Program-made: the position numbers and the translations under genes | Shown: one piece after another, positions 1 through 9,494 of the stretch | How the letters are laid out: every line of letters begins with the position of its first letter | Numbering within the stretch: the first letter of the stretch is position 1 | Assembly (NCBI RefSeq): GCF_029024465.1 | Contig: NZ_CP118950.1 | Location: forward strand, 744,001-808,000 | DNA from: Lactococcus garvieae subsp. garvieae | GTDB taxonomy: Bacteria > Bacillota > Bacilli > Lactobacillales > Streptococcaceae | DNA length: 64,000 nt | Reading direction: 5' to 3' | The notes under the pieces: generated by a model | What the model was told of the DNA's origin: nothing | Seen by the model: only the letters and a program-made list of their open reading frames with translations | The model's database searches: none

Positions 1-46
1 AAGACAGACAAAAGATTTAAAAACAACTGTAAACAGTAAGAAATTA

Positions 47-55
47 TGGTATAAT
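47..55 (+). promoter_or_regulatory. gyrA promoter, extended -10
   Basis: TATAAT at 50-55 is preceded by TGG, giving an extended -10 box. The -35 region around 27-32 (CTGTAA) is a poor match. Transcription would start near 62, leaving a short leader with an AGGAG ribosome binding site at 81-85. Confidence 0.65.
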
Positions 56-88
56 AGAGACAGTGTTTATACATTGAAAGAGGAGAAC

Positions 89-2560
89 ATGGAAGATAAA
101 AATATCATAAATGTCAATCTTGCTGAGGAGATGAAAACCAGCTTTCGTGACTATGCAATGTCAGTTATTGTGGCACGTGCCCTACCTGATGTACGCGATG
201 GTTTGAAGCCGGTTCATCGCCGCATTCTTTACGGAATGAACGAGCTTGGTACAACGCCTGATAAGCCACATAAAAAATCTGCCCGTATTACCGGGGATGT
301 CATGGGTAAATATCACCCCCATGGAGACAGCTCAATTTATGAGGCAATGGTACGTATGGCTCAGTGGTGGAGCTACCGCCACATGCTGGTTGACGGACAT
401 GGGAACTTTGGTTCCATGGATGGAGACGGCGCTGCCGCTCAACGTTATACCGAAGCACGCATGTCTAAAATTGCCTTGGAAATGCTTCGAGACATCAACA
501 AAAATACTGTCGACTTTGTGGATAACTATGATGGAACAGAACGTGAGCCCGAAGTACTTCCAGCACGTTTCCCTAACCTTTTGGTTAACGGAACAACCGG
601 GATTGCCGTTGGTATGGCGACAAATATTCCCCCTCATAACTTAGGGGAAACAATCGATGCAGTTGATTTGCTGATGGAAAATCCAGAGGCGACAACGCGT
701 GATTTGATGGAAGTTTTACCTGGACCAGACTTTCCTACAGGTGCTCTGGTCATGGGTAAATCGGGTATTCGCCGTGCCTATGAAACAGGGAAAGGCTCAA
801 TTACGCTTCGTGCGAAGACAGAAATTGAGGAATTACCTGGTGGTAAGGAACGTATCGTCGTTACTGAGTTCCCTTACATGGTTAATAAGTCAAAAGTTCA
901 TGAGCATATCGTACGTTTAGCACAAGAAAAACGTATAGAAGGTATTACAGCCTGCCGTGACGAGTCAAGCCGTGAAGGGGTACGTCTCGTTGTTGAAGTC
1001 CGTCGTGATGCATCGGCGCACGTGATTTTGAACAATTTGTTCAAACTTACACAGCTTCAAACATCCTTTGGCTTTAATATGTTGGCCATCGAAAAGGGTA
1101 CGCCAAAGATTCTGTCATTGAAACAAATCTTGACCGACTACATCGAGCACCAAATCGAAGTTGTTGAACGCCGTACACGTTTCGATAAAGCCCGTGCTGA
1201 AGCCCGTGCGCATATCTTAGAAGGTTTACGTATTGCCTTGGATAACATTGATCGCATGATCACCATTATCCGTGAATCTGCAACAGATGCAATTGCTCAA
1301 AAAGCGATGATGGACGAATTCCAATTGTCAGACAAGCAATCGCAAGCTATCTTGGATATGCGTTTGCGTCGTTTGACAGGTTTGGAACGTGACAAGATTG
1401 AAAATGAGTATCAAGAGCTGATTGCCTTGATTGCTGATTTGGCAGATATCTTGGCTAAACCAGAACGTGTCAAAGCTATTATTCGAGAAGAATTAGGTGA
1501 AATTAGACGTAAATTTGCAGACAAACGCCGCACAGAGCTTTTAGTTGGAGAAGTCTTGAATCTGGAAGACGAAGATTTGATTGAGGAAGAAGATGTTCTT
1601 ATCACTCTCTCAAACAAGGGATACATCAAACGTCTCAGCAATGACGAATTCCGTGCCCAAAAACGTGGTGGTCGTGGAGTTCAAGGTATGAACATGTCTG
1701 ATGATGATTTTGTACAGCATCTCGTGTCAACCAGTACGCATGATCATTTGCTCTTCTTTACTAATCTTGGACGCGTCTATCGTATGAAGGGCTATGAAAT
1801 CCCTGAATACGGTCGCGCTGCTAAGGGCTTGCCAATTGTTAATCTTTTAAAACTTGATGAAGGTGAAAAGATTCAAACCGTTATTAATGTGGTGAAGTCA
1901 GATGAGGAACGCTATTTGTTCTTTACAACACGTAAAGGCTTAGTTAAACGTACAAATACCCAACAATTTGCCAATATCCGAACTAATGGTCTTAAAGCTC
2001 TAAATCTTCGTGAAGGAGACGAGCTCATTAATGTTCTGCTCACTTCAGGCAAAGAAAACATCATTATCGGAACGCATAATGGCTTCTCCGTACGTTTTGA
2101 GGAAGCTGTAGTGCGTGATATGGGACGTTCTGCTACGGGTGTTAAAGGGGTTAGTCTGCGTGAAGGCGACTTTGTTGTTGGCACTGCGATTGTTCACGAT
2201 GAACAGGAAGTCTTAGTGATTTCTGAAAAAGGTTTAGGTAAGAGAACGATTGCGAGCGAATATCCAGTTAAAGGTCGTGGTGGTAAAGGGATTAAAGTTA
2301 TGAATATCACTGACCGTACAGGTAAGCTTGCAGGTTTAACTGCGATCAACGGCGATGAAGACATTATGGTCATTACCGATACAGGTGTTGTGATTCGTAC
2401 AAGTGTAGACAATATCTCACAAACTGGTCGTGCAGCACAAGGCGTGAAAATCATGCGTTTGGATGATGATGCCCAAATCGTGACATTTGCTCTTGTCGAA
2501 CCCGAACAGGAAGATGAAGAATTAAGTGAGACAGAAATAACTTCAAATACGGAAGAATAA
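89..2560 (+). CDS. gyrA: DNA gyrase subunit A
   Basis: GyrA, 823 residues, the cleavage-religation subunit of the type IIA topoisomerase that introduces negative supercoils; partner GyrB is encoded at 24079-26037. The catalytic tyrosine is Tyr120 in [11 protein letters not shown]. The quinolone-resistance region reads [12 protein letters not shown] with Ser81 and Glu85, the sensitive-type residues. The C-terminal pinwheel carries a GyrA-box-like [10 protein letters not shown], separating it from ParC. An upstream in-frame TTG at 74 exists, but ATG 89 is chosen because AGGAG lies 3 nt before it at the correct spacing. apbE follows after 1 nt, so the two are probably cotranscribed. Confidence 0.97.
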   Translation: MEDKNIINVNLAEEMKTSFRDYAMSVIVARALPDVRDGLKPVHRRILYGMNELGTTPDKPHKKSARITGDVMGKYHPHGDSSIYEAMVRMAQWWSYRHMLVDGHGNFGSMDGDGAAAQRYTEARMSKIALEMLRDINKNTVDFVDNYDGTEREPEVLPARFPNLLVNGTTGIAVGMATNIPPHNLGETIDAVDLLMENPEATTRDLMEVLPGPDFPTGALVMGKSGIRRAYETGKGSITLRAKTEIEELPGGKERIVVTEFPYMVNKSKVHEHIVRLAQEKRIEGITACRDESSREGVRLVVEVRRDASAHVILNNLFKLTQLQTSFGFNMLAIEKGTPKILSLKQILTDYIEHQIEVVERRTRFDKARAEARAHILEGLRIALDNIDRMITIIRESATDAIAQKAMMDEFQLSDKQSQAILDMRLRRLTGLERDKIENEYQELIALIADLADILAKPERVKAIIREELGEIRRKFADKRRTELLVGEVLNLEDEDLIEEEDVLITLSNKGYIKRLSNDEFRAQKRGGRGVQGMNMSDDDFVQHLVSTSTHDHLLFFTNLGRVYRMKGYEIPEYGRAAKGLPIVNLLKLDEGEKIQTVINVVKSDEERYLFFTTRKGLVKRTNTQQFANIRTNGLKALNLREGDELINVLLTSGKENIIIGTHNGFSVRFEEAVVRDMGRSATGVKGVSLREGDFVVGTAIVHDEQEVLVISEKGLGKRTIASEYPVKGRGGKGIKVMNITDRTGKLAGLTAINGDEDIMVITDTGVVIRTSVDNISQTGRAAQGVKIMRLDDDAQIVTFALVEPEQEDEELSETEITSNTEE

Positions 2561-2561
2561 A

Positions 2562-3632
2562 ATGAAAAAATTATTTATCTTCTTTACTGCAGTGGTCGGT
2601 ATCTTTTTACTGACAGCTTGCAGTTCAAATAAGGAGACACGTGATCTTTTAGAGCAGCCAATAAAAAAAGATGCCACAACAATGGGAACCTATATCCAAG
2701 TTACAGTCTATGATAAAGGTAAGGAAAAAGCAGTTGAAGAAGCACTAAATATTGCTGAAAAATATAACGATTGGGTATCTGTGGATCAAGCAAAGTCAGT
2801 GGTTGATAAAATCAATGACAATGCTGGTATTAAACCTGTCAAAGTAAATTCTGAAATTTATCAATTGATCAAGCTAGGCTATAACTATTCCGCTAAGAAT
2901 ATGGGCTACGATATTACCATAGGTCCTTTGAGCAAGCTATGGAACATAGGCTTTCCTGATGCACGGAAACCGTCACAAGATGAGATAGACAAGGTCTTAC
3001 CTCTGATCAACTATCAATTTATCCAATTTAATGAAAAGGACAGTACCGTCTATTTAAGTCAAAAAGGTGCTCGATTAGATTTAGGTTCAATAGCCAAAGG
3101 ATATACCGCCATGAAGATGGTTGAAAGCCTTAAAAATAATGGTGTAACTACGGGTATTGTCGATCTGGGCTCAAGTTCTATCTACGTGATTGGACATTCT
3201 CCACGTCAAGCGAATGATGCGTGGACGATTGGTATAAAAGATCCTAATGATCCTGAAAAATCGCAGTTGGGGATTTTAAAAGCAAGTGACCAACATGTCA
3301 ATACTTCCGGTATCTATGAACGCTATTTAGAAGTAGATGGGCATCGTTACTCTCATATTCTTAATCCTAAAACGGGCTTCCCCTTTGACAATGATATTGC
3401 CAGCATTACTCTTTTAATTTCTGGTGATGATGCTACAAATGGTGATGGCTTATCTACCATGATCTACGCTATGGGAACCAAAAAAGGTTATGAATATGTG
3501 GAAAGCCTGAAAAATGTTCAAGCTGTGTTTGTGGATAAAGATAACAAAGTCTATATTACGGATGGCTTAAAAGATAAATTTGACCTAACCAGCGAAAACT
3601 ATAAGATAGGTCAAATTAAGGACTTGAAATAG
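2562..3632 (+). CDS. apbE: FAD:protein FMN transferase (ApbE family), lipoprotein
   Basis: A 356-residue ApbE-family flavin transferase that attaches FMN from FAD to a Thr/Ser of target proteins at the outer face of the membrane. The N-terminus is a lipoprotein signal ending LLTAC with Cys20 as the lipidated residue. Family signatures seen are TMGTYIQV, DLGSIAKGYTAMKM, SHILNPKTGFP and ATNGDGLST near residue 290. It starts 1 nt after gyrA and its Shine-Dalgarno lies within the end of gyrA. srtA follows 11 nt later, so the two envelope genes probably travel on the gyrA transcript. The flavinylated substrate is not in this window. Confidence 0.9.
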   Translation: MKKLFIFFTAVVGIFLLTACSSNKETRDLLEQPIKKDATTMGTYIQVTVYDKGKEKAVEEALNIAEKYNDWVSVDQAKSVVDKINDNAGIKPVKVNSEIYQLIKLGYNYSAKNMGYDITIGPLSKLWNIGFPDARKPSQDEIDKVLPLINYQFIQFNEKDSTVYLSQKGARLDLGSIAKGYTAMKMVESLKNNGVTTGIVDLGSSSIYVIGHSPRQANDAWTIGIKDPNDPEKSQLGILKASDQHVNTSGIYERYLEVDGHRYSHILNPKTGFPFDNDIASITLLISGDDATNGDGLSTMIYAMGTKKGYEYVESLKNVQAVFVDKDNKVYITDGLKDKFDLTSENYKIGQIKDLK

Positions 3633-3643
3633 AAAGAGGCAAC

Positions 3644-4375
3644 ATGGCGAAAAAAAATAAAAGTTGGAAACGTATGTTGATCAATTTGCTTATTTTGGTT
3701 CTCTTTCTTGTAGGTTTGGTCCTTGTTTTTAACAAACCCATCCGAAACTGGTTAATCGGTAGAAATACAGCGCATTATCAGATAGATAATGTGACACGGG
3801 AAACGATTAAAGAAAACAAAGAAGTAAAGGGCAACTTTGATTTTGACAGTGTAGAGTCGATTAGTTTTGAGCAAGTGTTGCGCCATCAGTTAAACCGTCA
3901 ACCCATGCCAGTAATTGGGGGGATTGCAATTCCTGATGTTGGTATCAACCTGCCAATTTTCAAAGGCTTAGCAAATGAGAATCTTGCTTTTGGTGCTGGA
4001 ACGATGAAGGAAGATCAAGTGATGGGGCAAGGAAACTATGCCTTAGCCAGTCACAATGTCACTGGATTTAGCAGTGATGTTAGCCTACTCTTTACACCGC
4101 TTGAGCGTGCGAAAGAGGGTATGGTTATTTATGTCACGGACAAAAATAATATCTATCAATATCGTATCAACAAAATATCTGTTGTTTCTCCAGAACATTC
4201 AGAGGTAATCAATGATACACCAGGAAAAACGGAGATTACTTTGGTAACTTGCGCGGATCCAGAGGCTGTCAATCGAATCATTGTGCATGGTACATTTGAG
4301 AAAAAAGTTGCTTATGATGCTGCGACACCAGAGATGAAATCTGCTTTTGACCGCAGTTATAATCAAGTGCTTTAA
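3644..4375 (+). CDS. srtA: Sortase A, class A transpeptidase
   Basis: A 243-residue housekeeping sortase that cleaves LPXTG proteins and anchors them to peptidoglycan. One N-terminal membrane segment spans about residues 11-29. The active site is complete: His137 in LASHNVTG, Cys203 in TLVTC and Arg211 in NRIIVHG. Its position behind gyrA is the arrangement familiar from streptococci. The ribosome binding site is AAAGAGGCA before ATG 3644. No LPXTG substrate gene is present in the window, so it serves substrates encoded elsewhere. Confidence 0.95.
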   Translation: MAKKNKSWKRMLINLLILVLFLVGLVLVFNKPIRNWLIGRNTAHYQIDNVTRETIKENKEVKGNFDFDSVESISFEQVLRHQLNRQPMPVIGGIAIPDVGINLPIFKGLANENLAFGAGTMKEDQVMGQGNYALASHNVTGFSSDVSLLFTPLERAKEGMVIYVTDKNNIYQYRINKISVVSPEHSEVINDTPGKTEITLVTCADPEAVNRIIVHGTFEKKVAYDAATPEMKSAFDRSYNQVL

Positions 4376-4385
4376 TAAAAATAAA

Positions 4386-4417
4386 AAAACTTCCAGAAAT
4401 GCTCTGGAAGTTTTTTT
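4386..4417. terminator. Bidirectional intrinsic terminator after srtA
   Basis: A 10-bp perfect stem AACTTCCAGA/TCTGGAAGTT with a 5-nt loop is followed by T7. A-rich sequence on the other side lets it also end the minus-strand gene remnant at 4425. Confidence 0.9.
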
Positions 4418-4424
4418 GATGTTT

Positions 4425-4823
4425 TTATAAATCCTGTTTGCGAAGGTAGAAAATACCAATCAGACCGAAAACTAAGATTTCTATAATATGATAACCAATA
4501 CTGAAGAAGCTGTTATTACTTACAAAGCTCGTACTAAAGTCCGAAGTACCTCCTTGTGCAAGGAAAAGGAAAAATAGGCTCATTAAGACTGTTTGAAGAA
4601 TACGAGAGGCAAAATTAAAAGCGATGTATACAAACAAACCAGAAGTGCTTCCCCGTGTGATAATAACTGCTAAAGCCATTGTGACCATCATGGCAATGAG
4701 TCCTAAAATGAAAGAGAGAAGACCCGTAAAAATATCTGCAGAATGAACCAATAAATCAAGCGATCGGAAGAGAGAAAAGACCGTTTCTTGGTTAAAGATA
4801 AAGAAGGTAACAAAAGGAACAAC
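4425..4823 (-). pseudogene. ABC transporter permease, C-terminal remnant cut by IS
   Basis: About 133 codons of a hydrophobic protein on the minus strand, open from the insertion element boundary at 4823 to its stop at 4425. It contains about three membrane segments (AMMVTMALAVII, LQTVLMSLFFLFL and IIEILVFGLIGIFYL) and ends in KQDL. It has no start of its own; a TTG at 4751 is only an internal codon. The reading frame runs into the IS, so the N-terminal half is lost. The ATPase remnant with its promoter on the other side of the IS, also on the minus strand, marks this as the permease of the same bacitracin/export-type ABC unit (inferred). Confidence 0.7.
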
Positions 4824-4857
4824 TGGACTAATGTCAAATAATTGGACATAAAATGAG

Positions 4858-5727
4858 CTATATTTTCTTAAAATATTTTTCTTCCTTCTGATTTGGAGTT
4901 AAACCATTGTTGGCAGAATGAGGATTATAGTTGTTGTAGAATTGTTCGATGTATTCAAAGCAAGAGAGTTGAACCTCTTGAATGGTGTGATAAGTTCTTC
5001 GATTAATTTCTCTTTGTTTAAGGTACTTGAAAAAGACCTCAGTTACGGCATTATCATAAGGATACCCAGGTTTAGAGTAAGAAGCAAGTAACTGATGCTC
5101 ATCTAATATTTTTCTAAAGGAAGCTGATTTAAATTGACTCCCTTGATCTGAATGAAAAATAATTGGTTCCTTAGGTTTTCTCTTATTTATAGCCATCTCT
5201 AGGGTGTCACAAGCAAGTTTAGCATCAATCTTATCACTTACTTTCCAAGCGATGCATTTTCTAGAGTAGAGGTCAAGAATGGCGCAGAGATAAACGTGAC
5301 GCTTAGGTCCTATAGAAATATAAGTGAAATCAGTTGTCCAAACTTGATTCGGGGACTTCGGATTAAATTCTTGTTTAAGGAGATTATCAGAAGAAAATGC
5401 AGGAGAGTGTTTTGATTTAACCCGAGGTTTAATGGTCGACATTTTAGGGAGTGTCATAGACTTGAGAAGTCGTAAGATACGGCCTTCAGAAATATTAACG
5501 CCATAATCACGCAGAAGAATGATTTTAAAAGCTCTCGTTCCAATTCTTTTCTTAGCTTTCATATAAATCTCAAGGAGTAATTTTCTCAAGCGTTGATTTT
5601 CTATTTCACGCTTCGAAGGCTTCTTGTTAATGAAGTTATAGTAGGTGGAACGATTGACATGTAAAACACGACAGAGCATAACTGTCGTGTGTTCAAATCG
5701 GAGTCTATAGACTGCTTTTAATCTCAC
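4858..5727 (-). CDS. IS3-family transposase OrfB, DDE integrase domain
   Basis: 289 residues with an HTH_21-like N-terminus and an rve/DDE catalytic core. The acidic triad is visible in VWTTDFTY (Asp), IFHSDQGSQF (Asp) and NAVTEVFFKYLK (Glu). The listed start is a GTG at 5727 overlapping the orfA stop, but the native product is most likely an OrfAB fusion made by -1 frameshifting at the A7 tract at 5757-5763. In the shifted frame that tract reads KKSECHIHAKLQVRLKAV and runs straight into OrfB. Confidence 0.92.
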   Translation of the reverse strand: MRLKAVYRLRFEHTTVMLCRVLHVNRSTYYNFINKKPSKREIENQRLRKLLLEIYMKAKKRIGTRAFKIILLRDYGVNISEGRILRLLKSMTLPKMSTIKPRVKSKHSPAFSSDNLLKQEFNPKSPNQVWTTDFTYISIGPKRHVYLCAILDLYSRKCIAWKVSDKIDAKLACDTLEMAINKRKPKEPIIFHSDQGSQFKSASFRKILDEHQLLASYSKPGYPYDNAVTEVFFKYLKQREINRRTYHTIQEVQLSCFEYIEQFYNNYNPHSANNGLTPNQKEEKYFKKI

Positions 5728-5999
5728 TTGGAGTTTTGCATGAATATGGCACTCGCTTTTTTTAAGATCAGATTTTCTTCCTCAAGTTGTGCATTCCTTT
5801 TTTGTAATTCTTGAATCTGTTTGGCAGTCAACACCGTATTATCTTCAAGACGAACTTGAGAGTACTGCTTAATCCATTTTGCAAGAGCAGAGACGGAGAC
5901 GCCATAGTCTCTACAGAGTTCGGATTGAGTTTTACCTGTTTGATAGAGGTTGACGAGAGATTGTTTGAATTCCTCGTCGTAACGTTTAAAGCCTGACAT
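5724..5999 (-). CDS. IS3-family transposase OrfA, helix-turn-helix
   Basis: 91 residues with the HTH_Tnp_1 pattern RYDEEFKQSLVNLYQTGKT, a helix-turn-helix (SELCRDYGVSVSALAKWI) and a leucine-zipper tail ending LEEENLILKKAS, used for multimerisation and end binding. ATG 5999 is chosen over an upstream in-frame start because AAAGGA lies just before it. It overlaps orfB by 4 nt and carries the slippery tract for the fusion product. Confidence 0.9.
   Translation of the reverse strand: MSGFKRYDEEFKQSLVNLYQTGKTQSELCRDYGVSVSALAKWIKQYSQVRLEDNTVLTAKQIQELQKRNAQLEEENLILKKASAIFMQNSK
5757..5763 (-). promoter_or_regulatory. Programmed -1 frameshift site of the IS
   Basis: On the minus strand the codons TTA AAA AAA GCG contain A7 followed by G. 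Slipping back one base moves the ribosome from orfA into the orfB frame without meeting a stop before the orfB start. Confidence 0.75.
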
Positions 6000-6077
6000 A
6001 AAAGTCCTTTCATTTTTGTGTCTTCTTAGACAGATTATAACACACATATTTGTGTCTACTTTTATAGTATAGCTCCA

Positions 6078-6217
6078 GTTTTAAAAAATGTTGTTTTCCC
6101 CACACCATTTCGTCCCACGATGCCATAAATTTTTCCTTGTTCAAAAGTTACAGGTGACAGATCGAGCACATTGTGTGCTTGATAAGAGAAGCGGAGATTT
6201 TGAATGTTCAGCGTCAT
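6078..6217 (-). pseudogene. ABC transporter ATP-binding protein, N-terminal remnant
   Basis: Forty-six codons from ATG 6217 (ribosome binding site AAGAAGG) to the IS edge read as an ABC ATPase N-terminus: a beta strand LNIQNLRFSY, then a complete Walker A GRNGVGKTTFFK. The rest of the ATPase (signature, Walker B, H-loop) is absent because the IS begins at 6077. Since the sequence beyond the IS belongs to a permease and not to this gene, material has been deleted along with the insertion. Confidence 0.82.
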
Positions 6218-6244
6218 GTTTTTCCTTCTTTCATTTTATGAATA

Positions 6245-6273
6245 ATTTTATCATGGCTGAGCCCCTTTTACAA
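6245..6273 (-). promoter_or_regulatory. Promoter of the broken ABC transporter unit
   Basis: On the minus strand TTGTAA (6273-6268), a 17-nt spacer and TAAAAT (6250-6245) form a good sigma-A promoter 28 nt before ATG 6217. It is still intact and would now transcribe into the IS. Confidence 0.6.
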
Positions 6274-6426
6274 GCCAATCCATGAAGTGTAATCACATAT
6301 TTACAGCTTTGTTTATTGCGAGAAATATTACATTTAATGAAAAAGAATTTAGGGAAACAGATGTGCAGGAAAGTTCCTCTTTTGTTATAATAGGAGAGCA
6401 AGACTAGACTGGAATTGAGAGAATAA

Positions 6427-8721
6427 ATGAATCCTTTATTAAATGGAATGAATGAAAAACAAGCAGAAGCAGTACAAACTACAGAAGGGCCACTTTTGAT
6501 TATGGCAGGTGCGGGCTCAGGAAAAACCCGGGTACTGACGCACCGTATTGCTTATCTTATCGATGAAAAAATGGTGAATCCCTGGAATATTTTGGCGATT
6601 ACCTTTACCAACAAAGCCGCACGTGAGATGAGAGAACGTGCGCTTAATTTAACGCCAGCAGCTCAAGACACATTAATTGCAACATTTCACTCAATGTGTG
6701 TCCGCATCCTCCGACGCGATGCAGATCATATTGGTTATAACCGTAATTTTACAATTATTGATCCAGGGGAACAAAAAACCTTGATGAAACGTATTTTGAA
6801 AGAAGCCAACTTGGATCCTAAAAAATGGGACCCCAAAACGCTTCTTAATACGATTTCAAACGCTAAAAATGACCTTCTGGATCCAGAAGCTTATGAAGGA
6901 CAAATCAATGCACGTAATCCCTATGAGTTATTGACAGCCCGTGTTTATAAAACCTATCAAGCAGAACTCCGTAAAGCAGAGTCGATGGACTTCGATGATT
7001 TAATCATGCAAACTTTACGACTTTTTGATAAAAATCCTGATGTTTTAGCTTATTATCAAGGGAAGTTTCAATACATTCATGTTGATGAATATCAAGATAC
7101 CAACCATGCACAATATCAGCTCGTCAAGCTAATGGCGCAACGTTTTAAAAATATTTGTGTTGTTGGTGATGCTGACCAGTCTATCTACGGTTGGCGTGGT
7201 GCAGATATGCAGAATATTCTTGACTTTGAAAAAGATTATCCAGATGCGAAAGTTGTTTTACTTGAAGAAAATTATCGCTCCACAAAAACCATCTTACAGG
7301 CTGCCAATAATGTGATAAACAACAATGTTAATCGTCGTCCTAAAAAATTATGGACCCAAAATAATGATGGGGAGAATATCCTTTATTATCGTGCCAACGA
7401 TGAGCGGGATGAAGCAATCTTTGCAGCTTCTACGATAAGTGAGCAAGTGCAAGCTGGACGGAAATACTCTGATTTTGCAGTCCTTTACCGGACAAATGCA
7501 CAATCACGTACGATAGAAGAAGCCTTTTTGAAGTCTAATATTCCTTATAGTATGGTCGCAGGAACAAAGTTCTACTCACGTAAAGAAATTCGTGATGTTA
7601 TTTCTTACCTTAACGTGATTGCTAATCCGCGAGATAATATGAGTTTCGAGCGGATCGTCAATGAGCCTAAACGTGGTGTTGGTCCAAGTGCGCTGGAAAA
7701 ATTACGAAACTTTGCGGATATGCAAGGGAAGTCTTTGGCAGAGTCCACATTGGATATTACTTTATCGGATATTCGCGGCAAGGCAGCTGGCGAAATCTAC
7801 AATCTGGGGCTGATTTTTGATTTCTTGCGTAGCTTCATTGAAAGCTCTAGTATTACGGAACTTGTCGAAGAAATGCTTGAGCGTACGGGTTATATGAAGT
7901 TCCTGCGGATGCAAGCCAATCTTGAAGCGCAGACACGGATTGAAAATATTGAAGAATTTCTCTCTGTGACAAAGAATTTTGATGAGAAGTCCGAAGTGCC
8001 TCTGGATGAGATGACAGGGGAACCCATCAAAGAAACAGGATTGGATCGTTTGAGCCGTTTCCTTAATGAAGTAAGTCTTCTTTCTGAGGTAGATGAATAC
8101 GAAGAAGCGAGTGATGCGGTTACCATGATGACCTTGCATGCTGCCAAAGGTTTGGAATTTCCTGTTGTATTTCTTATCGGGATGGAAGAAAACATCTTCC
8201 CGCTTTCACGTGTTAATGATGATCCTGACGAGTTGGAAGAAGAGCGTCGTCTTGCTTATGTAGGAATCACGCGCGCTGAAGAATTTCTTTATATGACCAA
8301 TGCAAATCAACGTGTGCTCTATGGTAAAACCAGCTATAATCGTCCAAGCCGTTTCATCTCCGAGATTGATGATGAGTTATTGGACTACGGCGGGATTGCA
8401 CGCAAGGCTAATTCAAGTTTCAATGCCAGTTATAAAACAGCTGGAGGTGGAACACTATTTGGGACTGGCATGTCCATGACAGATGCGCTTCATCAACGTA
8501 AAGCTGCAGTCAATCCTGGAGCATCACGTGTGATTGAAAAAACAGATGTCGCTACAGAAGATTGGGCGATTGGAGATACTGCAGTCCACCGCAAATGGGG
8601 TGAAGGGATTGTTTTAGCTGTTACAGGGACTGGTAAAAACATGGAGTTGAAAATCAAGTTCCCTGAAGTAGGCATGAAGCGACTTTTGGCTGCAATGGCA
8701 CCGATTGAGAAAAAGGAGTAG
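6427..8721 (+). CDS. pcrA: ATP-dependent DNA helicase PcrA (UvrD/Rep family)
   Basis: 764 residues, SF1A 3'-5' helicase for repair, plasmid replication and conflict resolution. Walker A AGAGSGKT is at residues 27-34; Walker [13 protein letters not shown], motif [14 protein letters not shown], and motifs V/VI ([14 protein letters not shown] and [13 protein letters not shown]) follow. The C-terminal Tudor-like tail [11 protein letters not shown] is typical of Gram-positive PcrA. A TATAAT at 6386-6391 provides the promoter; the ribosome binding site is weak (GAGAG). tag follows after 3 nt, giving a two-gene repair operon. Confidence 0.96.
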   Translation: MNPLLNGMNEKQAEAVQTTEGPLLIMAGAGSGKTRVLTHRIAYLIDEKMVNPWNILAITFTNKAAREMRERALNLTPAAQDTLIATFHSMCVRILRRDADHIGYNRNFTIIDPGEQKTLMKRILKEANLDPKKWDPKTLLNTISNAKNDLLDPEAYEGQINARNPYELLTARVYKTYQAELRKAESMDFDDLIMQTLRLFDKNPDVLAYYQGKFQYIHVDEYQDTNHAQYQLVKLMAQRFKNICVVGDADQSIYGWRGADMQNILDFEKDYPDAKVVLLEENYRSTKTILQAANNVINNNVNRRPKKLWTQNNDGENILYYRANDERDEAIFAASTISEQVQAGRKYSDFAVLYRTNAQSRTIEEAFLKSNIPYSMVAGTKFYSRKEIRDVISYLNVIANPRDNMSFERIVNEPKRGVGPSALEKLRNFADMQGKSLAESTLDITLSDIRGKAAGEIYNLGLIFDFLRSFIESSSITELVEEMLERTGYMKFLRMQANLEAQTRIENIEEFLSVTKNFDEKSEVPLDEMTGEPIKETGLDRLSRFLNEVSLLSEVDEYEEASDAVTMMTLHAAKGLEFPVVFLIGMEENIFPLSRVNDDPDELEEERRLAYVGITRAEEFLYMTNANQRVLYGKTSYNRPSRFISEIDDELLDYGGIARKANSSFNASYKTAGGGTLFGTGMSMTDALHQRKAAVNPGASRVIEKTDVATEDWAIGDTAVHRKWGEGIVLAVTGTGKNMELKIKFPEVGMKRLLAAMAPIEKKE

Positions 8722-8724
8722 AAA

Positions 8725-9291
8725 ATGGATAAGAAGCGCTGCAAGTGGTGTCTATCTTCTGAAAAGATGATTCATTATCATGATACATATTGGGGCACTC
8801 CGGTCCATGATGATCAAGAGCTTTTTGCAAAACTCGTTTTAGATATGAACCAAGCAGGTCTCTCTTGGTCAACCATTTTAAACAAACAGGAAAGCTTCTA
8901 TGAGGCCTACGATCAGTTTGAGATTGAAAAAGTAGCCAGCTACAGCAAGGAAAAAGAAGAAGCTCTCCGTCAAGATGCGGGAATTATCCGTAACAAGCTA
9001 AAGATTGCAGCTGCAGTCAATAACGCTCAAAAAGTTTTAGAACTTCAGAAAGAATTCGGTTCTTTTGATAAATACATTTGGTCTTTCTCAGAAGATCAAG
9101 TGTTGCAACATCAAATTATGGACGAGAGCCAAGTCCCTGTCACCAATGCTTTAGCTGAAGCCATGTCGAAAGACATGAAGAAAAGAGGAATGAAATTTGT
9201 TGGTCCAACAATCATCTATGCTTATCTTCAAGCTATAGGCGTGATTAATGACCATGCGGATTATTGTTTCCGTAATAAAGAACTGTTGTAG
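8725..9291 (+). CDS. tag: DNA-3-methyladenine glycosylase I
   Basis: 188 residues, removes 3-methyladenine from alkylated DNA in base excision repair. It has the Tag N-terminus with zinc ligands Cys6 and His19 (CKWC, YHDTYWGTPVHDD), the QAGLSWSTILNKQESF active-site segment, and C-terminal ligands in INDHADYCF. It starts 3 nt after pcrA with a Shine-Dalgarno in the last codons of that gene, so the two repair genes are coupled. Confidence 0.94.
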   Translation: MDKKRCKWCLSSEKMIHYHDTYWGTPVHDDQELFAKLVLDMNQAGLSWSTILNKQESFYEAYDQFEIEKVASYSKEKEEALRQDAGIIRNKLKIAAAVNNAQKVLELQKEFGSFDKYIWSFSEDQVLQHQIMDESQVPVTNALAEAMSKDMKKRGMKFVGPTIIYAYLQAIGVINDHADYCFRNKELL

Positions 9292-9298
9292 AAAGAGA

Positions 9299-9327
9299 AG
9301 AGTTTGACATTGGTCAGGCTCTTTTTG
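9299..9327 (+). terminator. Terminator after pcrA-tag
   Basis: Stem AGAGTTTGA/TCAGGCTCT (9 bp, two G-U pairs) with a 6-nt loop, followed by T5. Confidence 0.6.
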
Positions 9328-9402
9328 CTGCTTCTTAAAAAATAGGCAAAAGAAAGAGAAGCTAAGGTTTAAATTGCTTTGAGAACTCTTCCTTTTTTGA
9401 TA

Positions 9403-9494
9403 TGCTAATACTTAAAAAAGAGGTAATATTTGTTGCATCAGGGATGAAACCTCATCCTCTTTTTAAAGAAAATATAGAAAAAGGAAGTCTATGA
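9403..9494 (+). promoter_or_regulatory. Leader of mdt(A)-like gene: extended -10, hairpin and 16-codon uORF
   Basis: An extended -10 (TGC TAATAC, 9403-9411) is followed at the expected start by AAAAAGAGG (9415-9423), which pairs perfectly with CCTCTTTTT (9456-9464). Inside lies an upstream ORF from ATG 9444 encoding 16 residues (MKPHPLFKENIEKGSL) whose TGA at 9492-9494 overlaps the efflux start codon as ATGA. The uORF has no good Shine-Dalgarno. The geometry suggests attenuation or translational coupling; function is inferred. Confidence 0.4.

Larger units (their letters stand above)
4824..6077 (-). mobile_element. IS3-family insertion sequence (IS150-like), 1254 bp
   Basis: The termini align as imperfect inverted repeats in one gapless register: 4824 onward begins TGGACTAATG and the complement of the right end begins TGGAGCTATA, with further shared GACANAAA about 20 nt in. 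The element starts TG and ends CA as IS3 elements do and holds orfA and orfB on the minus strand. The flanks (AAC left, GTT right) are not a direct repeat, so no target duplication is seen. Both open reading frames and the DDE residues are intact, so the element may still be active. Confidence 0.85.

Noticed and set aside
246-644. Open frames inside gyrA on both strands
   Set aside because: They lie wholly inside a well-conserved gene, have no ribosome binding site and no family resemblance. The same holds for frames overlapping pcrA, gyrB, rnr, fhs, deoB and others.
4824-6077. Target-site duplication of the IS
   Set aside because: Flanking AAC and GTT are inverted, not direct, copies, so they extend the inverted repeat by chance or belong to the element.
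6088-6285. 65-codon plus-strand frame beside the IS
   Set aside because: It is antisense to the ATPase remnant and its promoter; no start signal and no plausible product.
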